Shown piece after piece: positions 16,008-24,044 of a stretch of 64,000 nucleotides of DNA (within the stretch, counting starts at the first letter, position 1; each line of letters opens with the position of its first letter). The position numbers were made by a program, and so were the translations under genes. The notes under the pieces were generated by a model. It was not told the origin of the DNA. It saw nothing but the letters and a program-made list of their open reading frames with translations, and ran no database searches. This DNA is from CAJQQY01 sp964564545 (GTDB lineage: Bacteria; Bacteroidota; Bacteroidia; Chitinophagales; Saprospiraceae), in assembly GCA_964564545.1 (NCBI GenBank), contig CAZMBP010000002.1:1-64000 (forward strand). The letters are read 5' to 3'.

Positions 16008-17276
16008 ATGAATTCAACCATCACGCCTACACATCTTCTTCAAGTCTTCGAACATCAAACTCTTCGGGTTGGCGATGAACTGAACGGTTGTACTTTTTCT
16101 AAAAAACATTTCCACGCACTTACCCGCTATTCTGAAAAACATGGAGGTAAATATTACTCATTACTATTTAACGGAGTGAAATTTTCGCATTATGTTGGGG
16201 CAATTCAAATTGGACATTTAACCATTGAGATTTTACCGAAGGCGGATAAAAAAGAAAATGCGAATACTAGTCATTGGCATGATGTCTTAATGGATATGCT
16301 GAAAGAATGTCGATTGATAAAAGTGGAAACTCTTGCTTCGGCTCGCTTGCAATTGCGAACCAATTCTATTTTGGAACTTTACTTTGAAATATTTTTAAAA
16401 GAGATCGAAAAATTATTGCGCAAAGGGCTTTTTAGAAGCTATCGAAAAGTCGAGGCAAATGCGAAATTTCTAAAAGGAAAATTAATTTTTCATAAAAACA
16501 TTCAAAAGAATTTTGCCCACCAAGAGCGATTCTATTCTGAATATCAGCAGTATGATTATAATCATTTGCTCAATCGAATTTTGCGTAGAGCATTAGATAT
16601 TTTAGAAACATTAGTAATTTCTCCTTCGCTACTTTCGCGTGTAAAGGAGATGAAAACTTATTTTCCGGAATTTGGGAAACAGAATTTTACTGAACGAGAT
16701 TTTCAACGATTTACTAATGATCGAAAAACAGAATCCTATCAAACTGCATTAGAAATAGCGAGACTTTTAGTGTTAAATTTTAGTCCAGATTTACGTGGAG
16801 GGAAACATCATCTTTTAGCAATTATGTTCGACATGAATGTGTTGTTTGAAGAGTATGTTTTTAGGCAATTGAAGCGATTAGAAAATGTAGATTTAGAAGT
16901 GAAAAGACAGCAACGAAAACCATTTTTTCAACGAAGGAAAATCCAGCCAGATATTGTTTTGACTTATTTTGGAAAAAAATATGTTTTGGATACGAAGTGG
17001 AAAGTAATGCGAGCAGCCAAGCCTTCCATGGTGGATTTGAAACAGATATATGTTTACAATAAATACTTTAAAGCAGAACGCAGTATGTTATTGTATCCGA
17101 AGGTTTATGAAGTGGAGAATTTACCTCCGACACCTTATCATCCTACCGAAAAATTTCCTTCAAAATCTAAAGCGAATGACGAAATAATGTTTTGCCAAAT
17201 ATGCTTTTTAGATATAAAATCTGAGAATAAATTAAATCGAAATTTAGGAAAAGACATTTTGAATGCACTCCTATAA
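16008..17276 (+). CDS. McrC-family restriction nuclease subunit without McrB
   Basis: This 422-residue protein has the McrBC 5-methylcytosine restriction component (McrC) layout. An N-terminal DUF2357-like/McrB-docking part includes YYSLLFNGVKFSHYVGAIQIG. A long helical middle follows, with a C-terminal PD-(D/E)xK nuclease: QPDIVLTYFGKKYVLDTKWK (Asp315, Asp328, Lys330) followed by DLKQIYVYNKYF. McrC normally needs the GTPase McrB to bind methylated DNA and translocate. No McrB-like AAA+ gene exists anywhere in the window. It begins 12 bp after the TIR-FISUMP gene, so the two are almost certainly cotranscribed. It may work with a distant McrB or have a different partner. Confidence 0.88.
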   Translation: MNSTITPTHLLQVFEHQTLRVGDELNGCTFSKKHFHALTRYSEKHGGKYYSLLFNGVKFSHYVGAIQIGHLTIEILPKADKKENANTSHWHDVLMDMLKECRLIKVETLASARLQLRTNSILELYFEIFLKEIEKLLRKGLFRSYRKVEANAKFLKGKLIFHKNIQKNFAHQERFYSEYQQYDYNHLLNRILRRALDILETLVISPSLLSRVKEMKTYFPEFGKQNFTERDFQRFTNDRKTESYQTALEIARLLVLNFSPDLRGGKHHLLAIMFDMNVLFEEYVFRQLKRLENVDLEVKRQQRKPFFQRRKIQPDIVLTYFGKKYVLDTKWKVMRAAKPSMVDLKQIYVYNKYFKAERSMLLYPKVYEVENLPPTPYHPTEKFPSKSKANDEIMFCQICFLDIKSENKLNRNLGKDILNALL

Positions 17277-17286
17277 GATTGATAGA

Positions 17287-17315
17287 TTGTTTGTTTGTAT
17301 TTTTTAATATATTTG
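17287..17315 (+). promoter_or_regulatory. Candidate promoter for the C1 peptidase gene
   Basis: TTG (17287-17289), 18 nt, then TATATTTG (17308-17315) is a near-consensus Bacteroidota promoter. It lies just after the mcrC stop and predicts a leader of about 35 nt before the ATG at 17356. Confidence 0.55.
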
Positions 17316-17355
17316 AAGCCGGCATTATATTCAAACACAAATAAAATCAAAATTT

Positions 17356-18480
17356 ATGCGATTAAAGTTTATTAAAGTAATTGCACTTGTAGTTTTTTCT
17401 GGAACGGCAATCCAGGCTCAAGTAGAGATGAAAAGCCCCAACTCTTACGGCTTTGAATCTGTAAAAACGGTTAATTGTACTCCCGTAAAAAGTCAAGACC
17501 GAACAGGAACTTGTTGGAGTTTTGCAACATCTTCATTTTTAGAAAGTGAAGCTATTCGAATGGGACATGGTCCACAAGATTTTTCAGAAATGTATGTGGT
17601 GAGAAATGTTTACAAAGACAAAGCTCGTAATTATGTGCTTCGTCAAGGAAAGGCAAATTTTAGCCAAGGAAGTTTATCTCATGATTTGATTAGAGTTATT
17701 GGCGATCATGGAATGGTTCCTGAGTCAATTTATTCTGGTAAATTAGAAGGAGATAAAAGACACGACCATAGTGAAATGGAAGCTGTGCTTAAAGGAATGC
17801 TGGATGGAGTATTGAAGCAAAAAAGGTTGAGTAAAAAATGGATGAAAGCATTCGATGCAGTTGTTGATACATACCTTGGAGAATCACCTCAGCAGTTTAC
17901 TTATGATGGTAAAAAATATTCTGCTAGCTCTTATGCTAAAGAAATGGGATTAGACGCAGAAAATTATGTGAATATCACTTCCTTTACACATCATCCATTT
18001 TATAAAAACTTTGTATTAGAAATTCCTGATAATTATTCAAATGGTTCATTTTACAATTTACCAATTGAAGATGTCCAAGCCATCGTGGAAAATGCAATCA
18101 ATAAAGGTTATTCAGTTGCTTGGGATGGAGATGTAAGTGAAAAAGGATTTTCTTCTAAAAATGGAATGGCAATCGTTCCAACTGATCCTAAACGAGATGA
18201 TTTATTTGTAAACCCTGGAAAGGAAAAAAAGATCTCTCAAGAGATGCGTCAAGAACAATTTGAAAGTTATGCAACAACAGATGATCATTTAATGCACTTG
18301 ACAGGAATTTCAAAAGATAAAAATGGAACGAAGTATTTTTTAATAAAAAATTCTTGGGGAGAGATTAGTGAGTACAAAGGATATTTATACATGTCAGAGG
18401 CTTACCTTCAGCTTAAAACTGTAGCTATCTTAGTTCATAAGGATGCTATCCCCGCAAAGATTAAGAATAAAATGAAGTAA
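17356..18480 (+). CDS. Exported C1-family (aminopeptidase C/bleomycin hydrolase-like) cysteine peptidase
   Basis: This is a 374-residue protein with a cleavable signal (to about AQA/Q22). The papain-like triad is in place: Cys53 in SQDRTGTCWSFATSS with the oxyanion Gln before it, His314 in DDHLMHLTGI, and Asn332 in LIKNSWGE. The arrangement and the EAIRMGH..FSEMYVVRN region match peptidase C1B (bleomycin hydrolase/PepC). Unlike the cytosolic enzymes it carries a signal peptide, so it should act in the periplasm or outside. It has its own promoter and a strong terminator, and is probably unrelated in function to the TIR/mcrC pair upstream. Confidence 0.9.
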   Translation: MRLKFIKVIALVVFSGTAIQAQVEMKSPNSYGFESVKTVNCTPVKSQDRTGTCWSFATSSFLESEAIRMGHGPQDFSEMYVVRNVYKDKARNYVLRQGKANFSQGSLSHDLIRVIGDHGMVPESIYSGKLEGDKRHDHSEMEAVLKGMLDGVLKQKRLSKKWMKAFDAVVDTYLGESPQQFTYDGKKYSASSYAKEMGLDAENYVNITSFTHHPFYKNFVLEIPDNYSNGSFYNLPIEDVQAIVENAINKGYSVAWDGDVSEKGFSSKNGMAIVPTDPKRDDLFVNPGKEKKISQEMRQEQFESYATTDDHLMHLTGISKDKNGTKYFLIKNSWGEISEYKGYLYMSEAYLQLKTVAILVHKDAIPAKIKNKMK

Positions 18481-18505
18481 GAAAGTTCTTACTTGTTAAA
18501 AATGT

Positions 18506-18545
18506 AAAAGCGTTGTTACAAACTTATTGTAACAACGCTTTTTTT
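18506..18545 (+). terminator. Strong terminator after the C1 peptidase
   Basis: AAAAGCGTTGTTACAA (18506-18521) and TTGTAACAACGCTTTT (18528-18543) form a perfect 16-bp stem with a 6-nt loop and a trailing T run. Confidence 0.9.
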
Positions 18546-18550
18546 ATCTT

Positions 18551-18592
18551 TCTAAAAAAAAAACTACCGTCTAATCACAAGTGATTAAACGG
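18551..18592 (-). terminator. Terminator of the minus-strand gene 18707-19954
   Basis: CCGTCTAATCAC (18567-18578) and GTGATTAAACGG (18581-18592) pair with one mismatch and nearly no loop. On the minus strand they are followed by a long T run (the A run at 18554-18563). It may be read as a terminator or as a TAATCACAAGTGATTA dyad. Confidence 0.6.
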
Positions 18593-18706
18593 CATTCTTA
18601 AACCCTAATAGATAAGAGTTTAGTATAACAAAACCGAACAAAACCTTTTTGTATAATGATGAATTATAAACTATTTAAAACTCTAATAGTCATAAATCAT
18701 TCATAA

Positions 18707-19954
18707 TTAATTAAACACTACTTCTTCCACTTCTCGCCAACTAACATAAATCGGATTAGTACTATCTTGATGAAAAACTAAGAGTCCTTCATTTTTAAAT
18801 GAGACATCTTGAGAATCTCTTAGTTGTATTTGTTTTTTACTTTTTAGTTCTACTGTACAATTGCTATCACTTTGAGGAGAAATTCTTTTGATATTACGGA
18901 AAGGAATTTCGAAAAACATTTTACCAGAACCTCCATTTAAAACTTCAAAATCATATTGCTCATCGAGATCAAAAACGATTTTTCCTTTTAATGATTTTCC
19001 TTCTTTAGTTTTTACCGTTCCACTAATTTCACGAGGTTTATGGAATTGACTGTAACCTTTTCCAGCTTTCTTTTTGGGAACAAATTCTACTCTTTCCAAT
19101 GTGGACCAATCAACATTGATATGACCAATTTCATCATTGGTAACTGTAATGCCACGATTTTTAAAATTGACATCATTTGTTCCGAAAACGTAAACCTCTT
19201 TTCCATCATCCATGGTAACCATACTTCCTGCTTGATGAGGTTTGATGATTCGAATTTTGGCAAAAGACGATTTCCATCTGCCAGTTTTTACTTCACCATC
19301 CAACTCATCTGTAGTCACTCTTTCATCCTTGTCCCATTCAATCACGCCACTATAATTTCCTTGGGTCGTAAAGACAGTTCCGTATAAAGGTTCACCGATA
19401 GATGATTTGAACTTTCTAGGTTCTTTCAAAAATTCCACTTGTGAAATTTCCATCCAATCAATTTCAACTTTTCCTTTTTTCTCATCATAAATGGTAATGG
19501 GAGTATCCATATCATTGGTTCCTTTCCCTGAGACAGTCACTTTTGAGCCATCTCGTAATTGTAAGTCTGCCTTTTGCCAACGGTTCATTTTGATGCTTTT
19601 TATTTCACCAAATTGGCAAGAGAACTGATGTAAAAAAGTGTATTCACTTTTGTCGTTTTGCATTTGGGAGTCATCTATGGAGCTATGAGTATCACCTTTG
19701 AAATATTGTTTTTCTCTCTTCAATTGAAGAATTTCACTATCTGTTAGAAAATCAATATTGTCATTGTAAACTTTATTAGCATTAAATCGATCAGTCCAAA
19801 AGGCTTCCTCATTCCCCCATCGAATTTGTCCGACATAGGTTTCTCCTAAGAAAGTAGAGACCTTTCCATAAATAAATTCTGTTTCTGCTTGGGCAGTAAA
19901 AATAAATCCGAATGTAAAAGAGACGAGAAGATGGAAGACTAGTGGTTTTTTCAT
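18707..19954 (-). CDS. Exported protein with three internal beta-strand repeats
   Basis: This is a 415-residue protein with an N-terminal signal peptide (to about AQA/E). Three related units can be aligned: YGKVSTFLGETYVGQIRWGN (about 29-48), YGTVFTTQGNYSGVIEWDKD (about 190-210) and SGTVKTKEGKSLKGKIVFDL (about 310-330). Each is followed by an 'F..I..I...' strand and a 'V.GT/D...N.GI.V.....G.I.VDW...E.VEF' block (DWMEISQVEF, DWSTLERVEF, SWREVEEVVF). It is therefore a triplicated small beta domain, probably periplasmic. I cannot name the family. It is a single gene with its own terminator. Confidence 0.7.
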   Translation of the reverse strand: MKKPLVFHLLVSFTFGFIFTAQAETEFIYGKVSTFLGETYVGQIRWGNEEAFWTDRFNANKVYNDNIDFLTDSEILQLKREKQYFKGDTHSSIDDSQMQNDKSEYTFLHQFSCQFGEIKSIKMNRWQKADLQLRDGSKVTVSGKGTNDMDTPITIYDEKKGKVEIDWMEISQVEFLKEPRKFKSSIGEPLYGTVFTTQGNYSGVIEWDKDERVTTDELDGEVKTGRWKSSFAKIRIIKPHQAGSMVTMDDGKEVYVFGTNDVNFKNRGITVTNDEIGHINVDWSTLERVEFVPKKKAGKGYSQFHKPREISGTVKTKEGKSLKGKIVFDLDEQYDFEVLNGGSGKMFFEIPFRNIKRISPQSDSNCTVELKSKKQIQLRDSQDVSFKNEGLLVFHQDSTNPIYVSWREVEEVVFN

Positions 19955-20337
19955 ATTTCGATTTTTTTGTTTTTGATTGGCCTAGCTTTGACCATTCAAA
20001 TGAGTACTTTTTTATATCATCAAGGTGGCGCCAGAGATGATTGTTTCTTTATTTTATTGATGTTGAACGTTTTAACTATTCGTTTTTGTACAACTTCATT
20101 TTAAATAAAGTCTATTTTGTTCGGTTGGAAAAAATTGTAATTGTTTTGTTATGCTATACTAAAATTACTATTTGTCATTAGAGTTTTTCAAACAATAATC
20201 TTCACTTTCTTTTCTTCTGCATTAATGACAAACTCCGATTATCGAAGTTGCAATTTATTTCAAAATTTAACACTTTTTAGATGTTAAAGGGTTGTTAACG
20301 TTTTTTCAAGTGGATGACGGATTCAGGAAATAATTTG
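19955..20337. other. 383-bp gap without a recognisable gene
   Basis: It lies between two minus-strand genes and should hold the promoter of 18707-19954, but no TAnnTTTG box is evident on the minus strand. The sequence is AT-rich with weak dyads around ATTAATGACAAACTC (about 20220-20235). Nothing else is seen. Confidence 0.5.
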
Positions 20338-20973
20338 TTACAAGGATTGTTCTTTTAATACATTTTCAATTTGTTTTTGAGTAAATGCTCTTAACTCTTT
20401 TAAAATAGTATCGTCATCTTGATTTCTTAAAGTATAATAGTGTTTATAACGAGCAAAATATTCTTCAAAAAAATCACAAGAAGTATTATCTCCTTTTTTA
20501 CATAATTCTGCATGTGATAAGATCAGACCTGTTAAACCAAAAGTGGTTTTATGATAATCTTTATTTAAAGAATTAAAGGCTAAAACTGCCTTTTCATAAT
20601 CTTTATTCGCAAACGCTATGTATCCTCTTTTCCAATATAAATGCAGTCCTTTATAATGAGGAGGAGGTTTTTGTTCATAATGATGTGGTGCCAATTTCTT
20701 GTGTGTGGCTTCAACTTTGGAATAAAAATAATTAACAGAAACAAAAGTTAAAGGAACAAGAATCAAGGTGAAAACTAAAAATTGAATCAAAAGTGATCGT
20801 TGTTTTTTTTTCCTAATCCTAAATTTTGCTTGTTCACTTAGCTCAATCGTTGGCCTTATTTCAATCTCCTCTTTTGGAGTTTTCAAATCTTCCCAATGCT
20901 GTTTTTTTATTTTTTCAAAACCAGCTCTAGGTTTTCTAGTTCTATGTTCTTTTGGAACAATGTGGGAACTCAT
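20338..20973 (-). CDS. Single-pass membrane protein with a TPR-like C-terminus
   Basis: This is a 211-residue protein. A basic cytosolic N-terminus (about 60 residues with many Lys/Arg) is followed by one membrane segment (LIQFLVFTLILVPLTFVSVNYF, about 64-85). A helical extracytoplasmic domain follows; YWKRGYIAFANKDYEKAVLAFNSL looks like a tetratricopeptide unit. A Cys pair (LCKKGDNTSCDFF) could form a disulfide in the periplasm. No specific family is recognised. It may be a protein-protein interaction module in the envelope. Confidence 0.6.
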   Translation of the reverse strand: MSSHIVPKEHRTRKPRAGFEKIKKQHWEDLKTPKEEIEIRPTIELSEQAKFRIRKKKQRSLLIQFLVFTLILVPLTFVSVNYFYSKVEATHKKLAPHHYEQKPPPHYKGLHLYWKRGYIAFANKDYEKAVLAFNSLNKDYHKTTFGLTGLILSHAELCKKGDNTSCDFFEEYFARYKHYYTLRNQDDDTILKELRAFTQKQIENVLKEQSL

Positions 20974-21159
20974 CTGCTTTATATTTTGATAGTTGAAAAG
21001 AATACCTTGAAATTCCGTAATAGTTACTCTTTAATTTATTTTTTTCGATAAAAACATTTTTAAATAAGATTAAAATTCTTCCAACCTTCGTTATATAGTT
21101 ATTGTCATTACATCATTACACTTCTAAGCAACTATTTTCAAAAAATAAAACCTTTCAAA

Positions 21160-21894
21160 ATGAAAAAGATTTTTTCGCCAATTTCATTGGCATTATTAGG
21201 AGTATTTATTCTATTTTTTCAAGTTCAAACTGATGCACAGAGAAAAGTACGGGGCAATGGAGACGTTACTACTGAAGTACATGATGTTAAAGCATTTTCG
21301 GAACTTGAATTATCAGGTGTGTTAAATGTGTTTATCGAGCAAGGCGATCAAGAAAAAGTCGAAGTCGAAACGGATGATAACTTGCATGAATATGTCATTA
21401 TTGAAAATCGAGGAAAGACTTTAATTGTAGATACTCAAGAGAGAATTTCGATTAAGAGAAAGAAAAAAATGAATGTTTATGTGACAGTTCGCGATATTGA
21501 TCGATTAAAAATTTCAGGAGTTGGAAATGTTGAAACATCTGAAACTATTAGATTAAAAGATCTTGATTTGAGAGTTAAGAGCGTTGGAAATGTGAATCTT
21601 GATTTGGAAGCTGACGAATTATATGCTCGATTAAGCTCGGTAGGAAATGTTTCCCTTTCTGGAAAAATCGGAAAAGCTGATATCGATAATACTGGTGTTG
21701 GGAAATTAGCTGCTTACGATTTACATAATGAAGTTTTAAAATTAAGAGCATCTGGAGTTGGAAAAACTGAAGTTTACGCTTCCAAAGAATTAGCCATCAA
21801 GTCGACTGGAGTTGGAAATGTATATTATAAAGGTGATGCGGTAATTACAGACTTGAATGTACGTGGAGTTGGAAAAGTGAAGAAAAGAAATTAA
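21160..21894 (+). CDS. Head-GIN domain (DUF2807) exported protein
   Basis: This is a 244-residue protein with a signal peptide ending near DAQ/R. It has a repetitive beta-helical head-GIN/DUF2807 domain: VHDVKAFSELELSGVLNVFI, then recurring 'SGVGNVETSETIRL', 'KSVGNVNLDLEADEL', 'SSVGNVSLSGKIGKA', 'SGVGKTEVYASKEL' and 'TGVGNVYYKGDAV' rungs of about 20 residues. Such proteins are common Bacteroidota envelope proteins of unknown role. The gene ends 86 bp from a convergent DUF4412 gene, with a shared palindromic element between them. Confidence 0.88.
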   Translation: MKKIFSPISLALLGVFILFFQVQTDAQRKVRGNGDVTTEVHDVKAFSELELSGVLNVFIEQGDQEKVEVETDDNLHEYVIIENRGKTLIVDTQERISIKRKKKMNVYVTVRDIDRLKISGVGNVETSETIRLKDLDLRVKSVGNVNLDLEADELYARLSSVGNVSLSGKIGKADIDNTGVGKLAAYDLHNEVLKLRASGVGKTEVYASKELAIKSTGVGNVYYKGDAVITDLNVRGVGKVKKRN

Positions 21895-21899
21895 CGAAT

Positions 21900-21962
21900 A
21901 ATGATGAATGGTTAATTCTATAATTTTGTTTTTTCATTTTAATGAATTAACCATTCATCATT
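21900..21962. repeat. Palindromic element between convergent genes, 19-nt perfect arms
   Basis: AATGATGAATGGTTAATTC (21900-21918) is exactly complementary to 21944-21962. It lies between two convergent stop codons and probably terminates both transcripts. The right arm and the following bases (21947-21976) are nearly repeated at 29883-29912, so this belongs to a dispersed family. Confidence 0.85.
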
Positions 21963-21980
21963 TACAGTAAACCGTTCAAA

Positions 21981-22754
21981 TTATTGCATTCTGATTTGAG
22001 CCAAAAGGATTCTAGCTTTTTTCATCTTACTTGGATCGCCTTGTGCTTCTTTCATCAATTCTCTCACCTTGTCCTCATTGTAAACAGCAATCGTTTCCAT
22101 ATTTATTTCAAATTCTTTATCGGTTACTTTTTGTTTTTGAACTAAAACTGAACGAGTGTTCACTTCTTTAGTTTTTACATTTTTAATCGACATTTCCATC
22201 ACAAATCCTTCCATACTATTTTGAAGTGCTTTTGCAACTCTAGGCATAGCCCGTTGTTGAGATTTTAAAGTTGGGAAAAGATCGTTAGGTTCGATTTCAA
22301 ATTTTTTAGTAATCCAAGCTTCCCCTTCATGTTTAGCATCGCTAGCTACGACTTTGTAACATTTATAACCATTTATTTTTTTGGTTTCGCGAGTGATCTT
22401 AACCATTACATTATTAATCCGAGGACTTTTTTTATTATATCTTTTATGAAGATTTCGATATTGCATGTCATTCGAATTTTTTACAATAGCAATCGTATCT
22501 CCGGTTTTACTATCAACAGTCAAAGTTATTTTATCACCATTAGATGTATTGTTGATCATTTTTACATAACCTCTTGATGTCTCTGTTTCCAACATAGCCA
22601 TCTCATTCTTGATAGTAAAATGAGTATTAGAAATATGTGGGAAATTATTGATAATAGAAATTTTTCCTTCAAAGTCTTGAGCTACTACAAAGGATAATCC
22701 TAAAAGAAAAAATAGAGAAAAGGAAAAGTATTTTTTTAAGATGGTATGTCGCAT
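21981..22754 (-). CDS. DUF4412 domain exported protein
   Basis: This is a 257-residue protein with a cleavable signal (to about VVAQ/D). It shows the DUF4412 pattern: DFEGKISIINNFP, a strand pair around FTIKNEMAMLETE, then KINGYKCYKVVASDAKHEGEAWITKKF, which is a diagnostic stretch. It is envelope-located with no known enzymatic role. The C-terminal region is basic and helical. Its stop is 19 bp from the palindrome shared with the convergent head-GIN gene. Confidence 0.8.
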   Translation of the reverse strand: MRHTILKKYFSFSLFFLLGLSFVVAQDFEGKISIINNFPHISNTHFTIKNEMAMLETETSRGYVKMINNTSNGDKITLTVDSKTGDTIAIVKNSNDMQYRNLHKRYNKKSPRINNVMVKITRETKKINGYKCYKVVASDAKHEGEAWITKKFEIEPNDLFPTLKSQQRAMPRVAKALQNSMEGFVMEMSIKNVKTKEVNTRSVLVQKQKVTDKEFEINMETIAVYNEDKVRELMKEAQGDPSKMKKARILLAQIRMQ

Positions 22755-22921
22755 GGTGTTCTTTTTTTAAGATGGTTTTATAAAATGTTGCTGTCATCTT
22801 ATTTTTGAATAACTAAGATAATGAGATTCATATTTTTTTTTTAACTAAAAATTATTTTAGCTATTAGACGGCAATGATTTTTTGAAAAACGGTATGGGAC
22901 AAGCTCCTGAAGATTAAGTTT

Positions 22922-23086
22922 TTATAAACTTGCTCTTACTTCTATTGCTTCTGGAATTTCGATATTTTGTTCTTGAGGGATTTCTTCTTCAGTTAAAAAA
23001 GTAACTGCTTGATAGGCTCCGAACCAAAAAAAAGCTGAGAAAATAGTTCCCATTATTAGACCTTTGATAAATGATAATTTTTGCAT
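22922..23086 (-). CDS. Short membrane protein (54 aa)
   Basis: A 54-codon open frame runs from ATG 23086 to TAA 22922. It starts MQKLSFIKGLIMGTIFSAFF, has a hydrophobic helix at about residues 6-30 with aromatic edges, and ends with an acidic tail (LTEEEIPQEQNIEIPEAIEV). Composition and topology (Lys-positive N-terminus, one helix, acidic periplasmic end) look like a real single-span protein. It lies in an otherwise empty 650-bp gap. No homologue is recognised. Confidence 0.5.
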   Translation of the reverse strand: MQKLSFIKGLIMGTIFSAFFWFGAYQAVTFLTEEEIPQEQNIEIPEAIEVRASL

Positions 23087-23404
23087 CGGATAGATATATT
23101 TTGGGGTTAAAAAGTACTTGAAATTGTTGGTTGATTCTTTGGTCGCAAAAACCTTTCCTTTTTTTAGAAATTGATTTTCAAGTAAATTAATAACGGATAA
23201 ATATTGTTTGAGTGTTACAATTATCTAACTCATGTTAACGGAAAGGTGAACCCTATTTATTTTGTTAAAAGCATGAATATTGAACGATTGGATAAGTAGA
23301 AGATTGTTTTTGCCAAATAAAATATAGAAATTATTGGTTTTTATAAATAAAAAGGAGAGTATGGTTTTGGAGCCGTAATCAATTGATAATGAGCAGTTTG
23401 TGGT
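23087..23404. other. 318-bp gap without a recognisable gene
   Basis: AT-rich sequence between the 54-aa frame and the DUF2452 gene. I see no coding frame of its own, promoter box or stem-loop with a T run. Confidence 0.4.
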
Positions 23405-23857
23405 TTAATGTATATCCCAAGTATGGTCAGAAAGGAGAGTGACCGTAGCAACAAATTTAGCAAAAGGTATTGTTTTGCCCCATTCATTTGGCCCCACCAT
23501 TGAAAGCGTTTCTTTTCCATTTTTTCTTTCATATAAATGATAGGTATGACCAATTAATGGTTTGAAATTAATATCTGCTAAATATATTTTTTCTGAGATT
23601 CTTACCCTTTGATGAATTTTTTCCGCTTGTGCTGCAAGTAAAGTTACCTGCTCTCGAATTTGATCTAATTGCATTTCTGTCTGATCATACATTGCAGATA
23701 CTGCAAGACCTTTTACTCGACCTTTATCGATTGGTTTGATAACAGAACCACCAACTGTATGTGCGTAGGGGAGGAGATGAGGATTCTCTGCTACTTTATC
23801 AGGGTCAATTGGATTGAATTTTAATCCAGCTTCTTCTTTTTTCTTCGTGTCAGACAT
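23405..23857 (-). CDS. DUF2452 family protein
   Basis: This 150-residue soluble protein has the family's typical features: FNPIDPDKVAENPHLLPYAH at the start, IKPIDKGRVKGLAVSAMYDQ, a helix with TEMQLDQIREQVTLLAAQAE, then IYLADINFKPLIGHTYHLYE and a C-terminal VATVTLLSDHTWDI. Length and order match the family end to end. Its function is unknown; no signal peptide is present, so it is cytosolic. It is transcribed away from the coiled-coil membrane gene's terminator. Confidence 0.85.
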   Translation of the reverse strand: MSDTKKKEEAGLKFNPIDPDKVAENPHLLPYAHTVGGSVIKPIDKGRVKGLAVSAMYDQTEMQLDQIREQVTLLAAQAEKIHQRVRISEKIYLADINFKPLIGHTYHLYERKNGKETLSMVGPNEWGKTIPFAKFVATVTLLSDHTWDIH

Positions 23858-23983
23858 TTCTTATTTTTTAGATATTATTCGAAGGGTAAACGCTGGTGAA
23901 AGGAATATGTTTATATATGTAGCTGGATTTTCTAAATTCAGTTTTAGATTTTTTAAATGTTGGATTTGAAAAATATAACTACG

Positions 23984-24024
23984 AAAAAAGCCACGCTCCA
24001 AATTAATGAAACGTGGCTTTTTTT
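23984..24024 (-). terminator. Terminator of the coiled-coil gene 24045-25043
   Basis: AAAAAAGCCACG (23984-23995) and CGTGGCTTTTTT (24012-24023) form a perfect 12-bp stem with a 16-nt loop. The T run is present on both strands, and the minus-strand gene ends 20 bp away. Confidence 0.85.
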
Positions 24025-24044
24025 CTAAAACAAATTCTAAATAA

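Noticed and set aside
16008..17276. Complete McrBC restriction system
   Set aside because: No GTPase McrB with an AAA+ Walker motif exists upstream or downstream.
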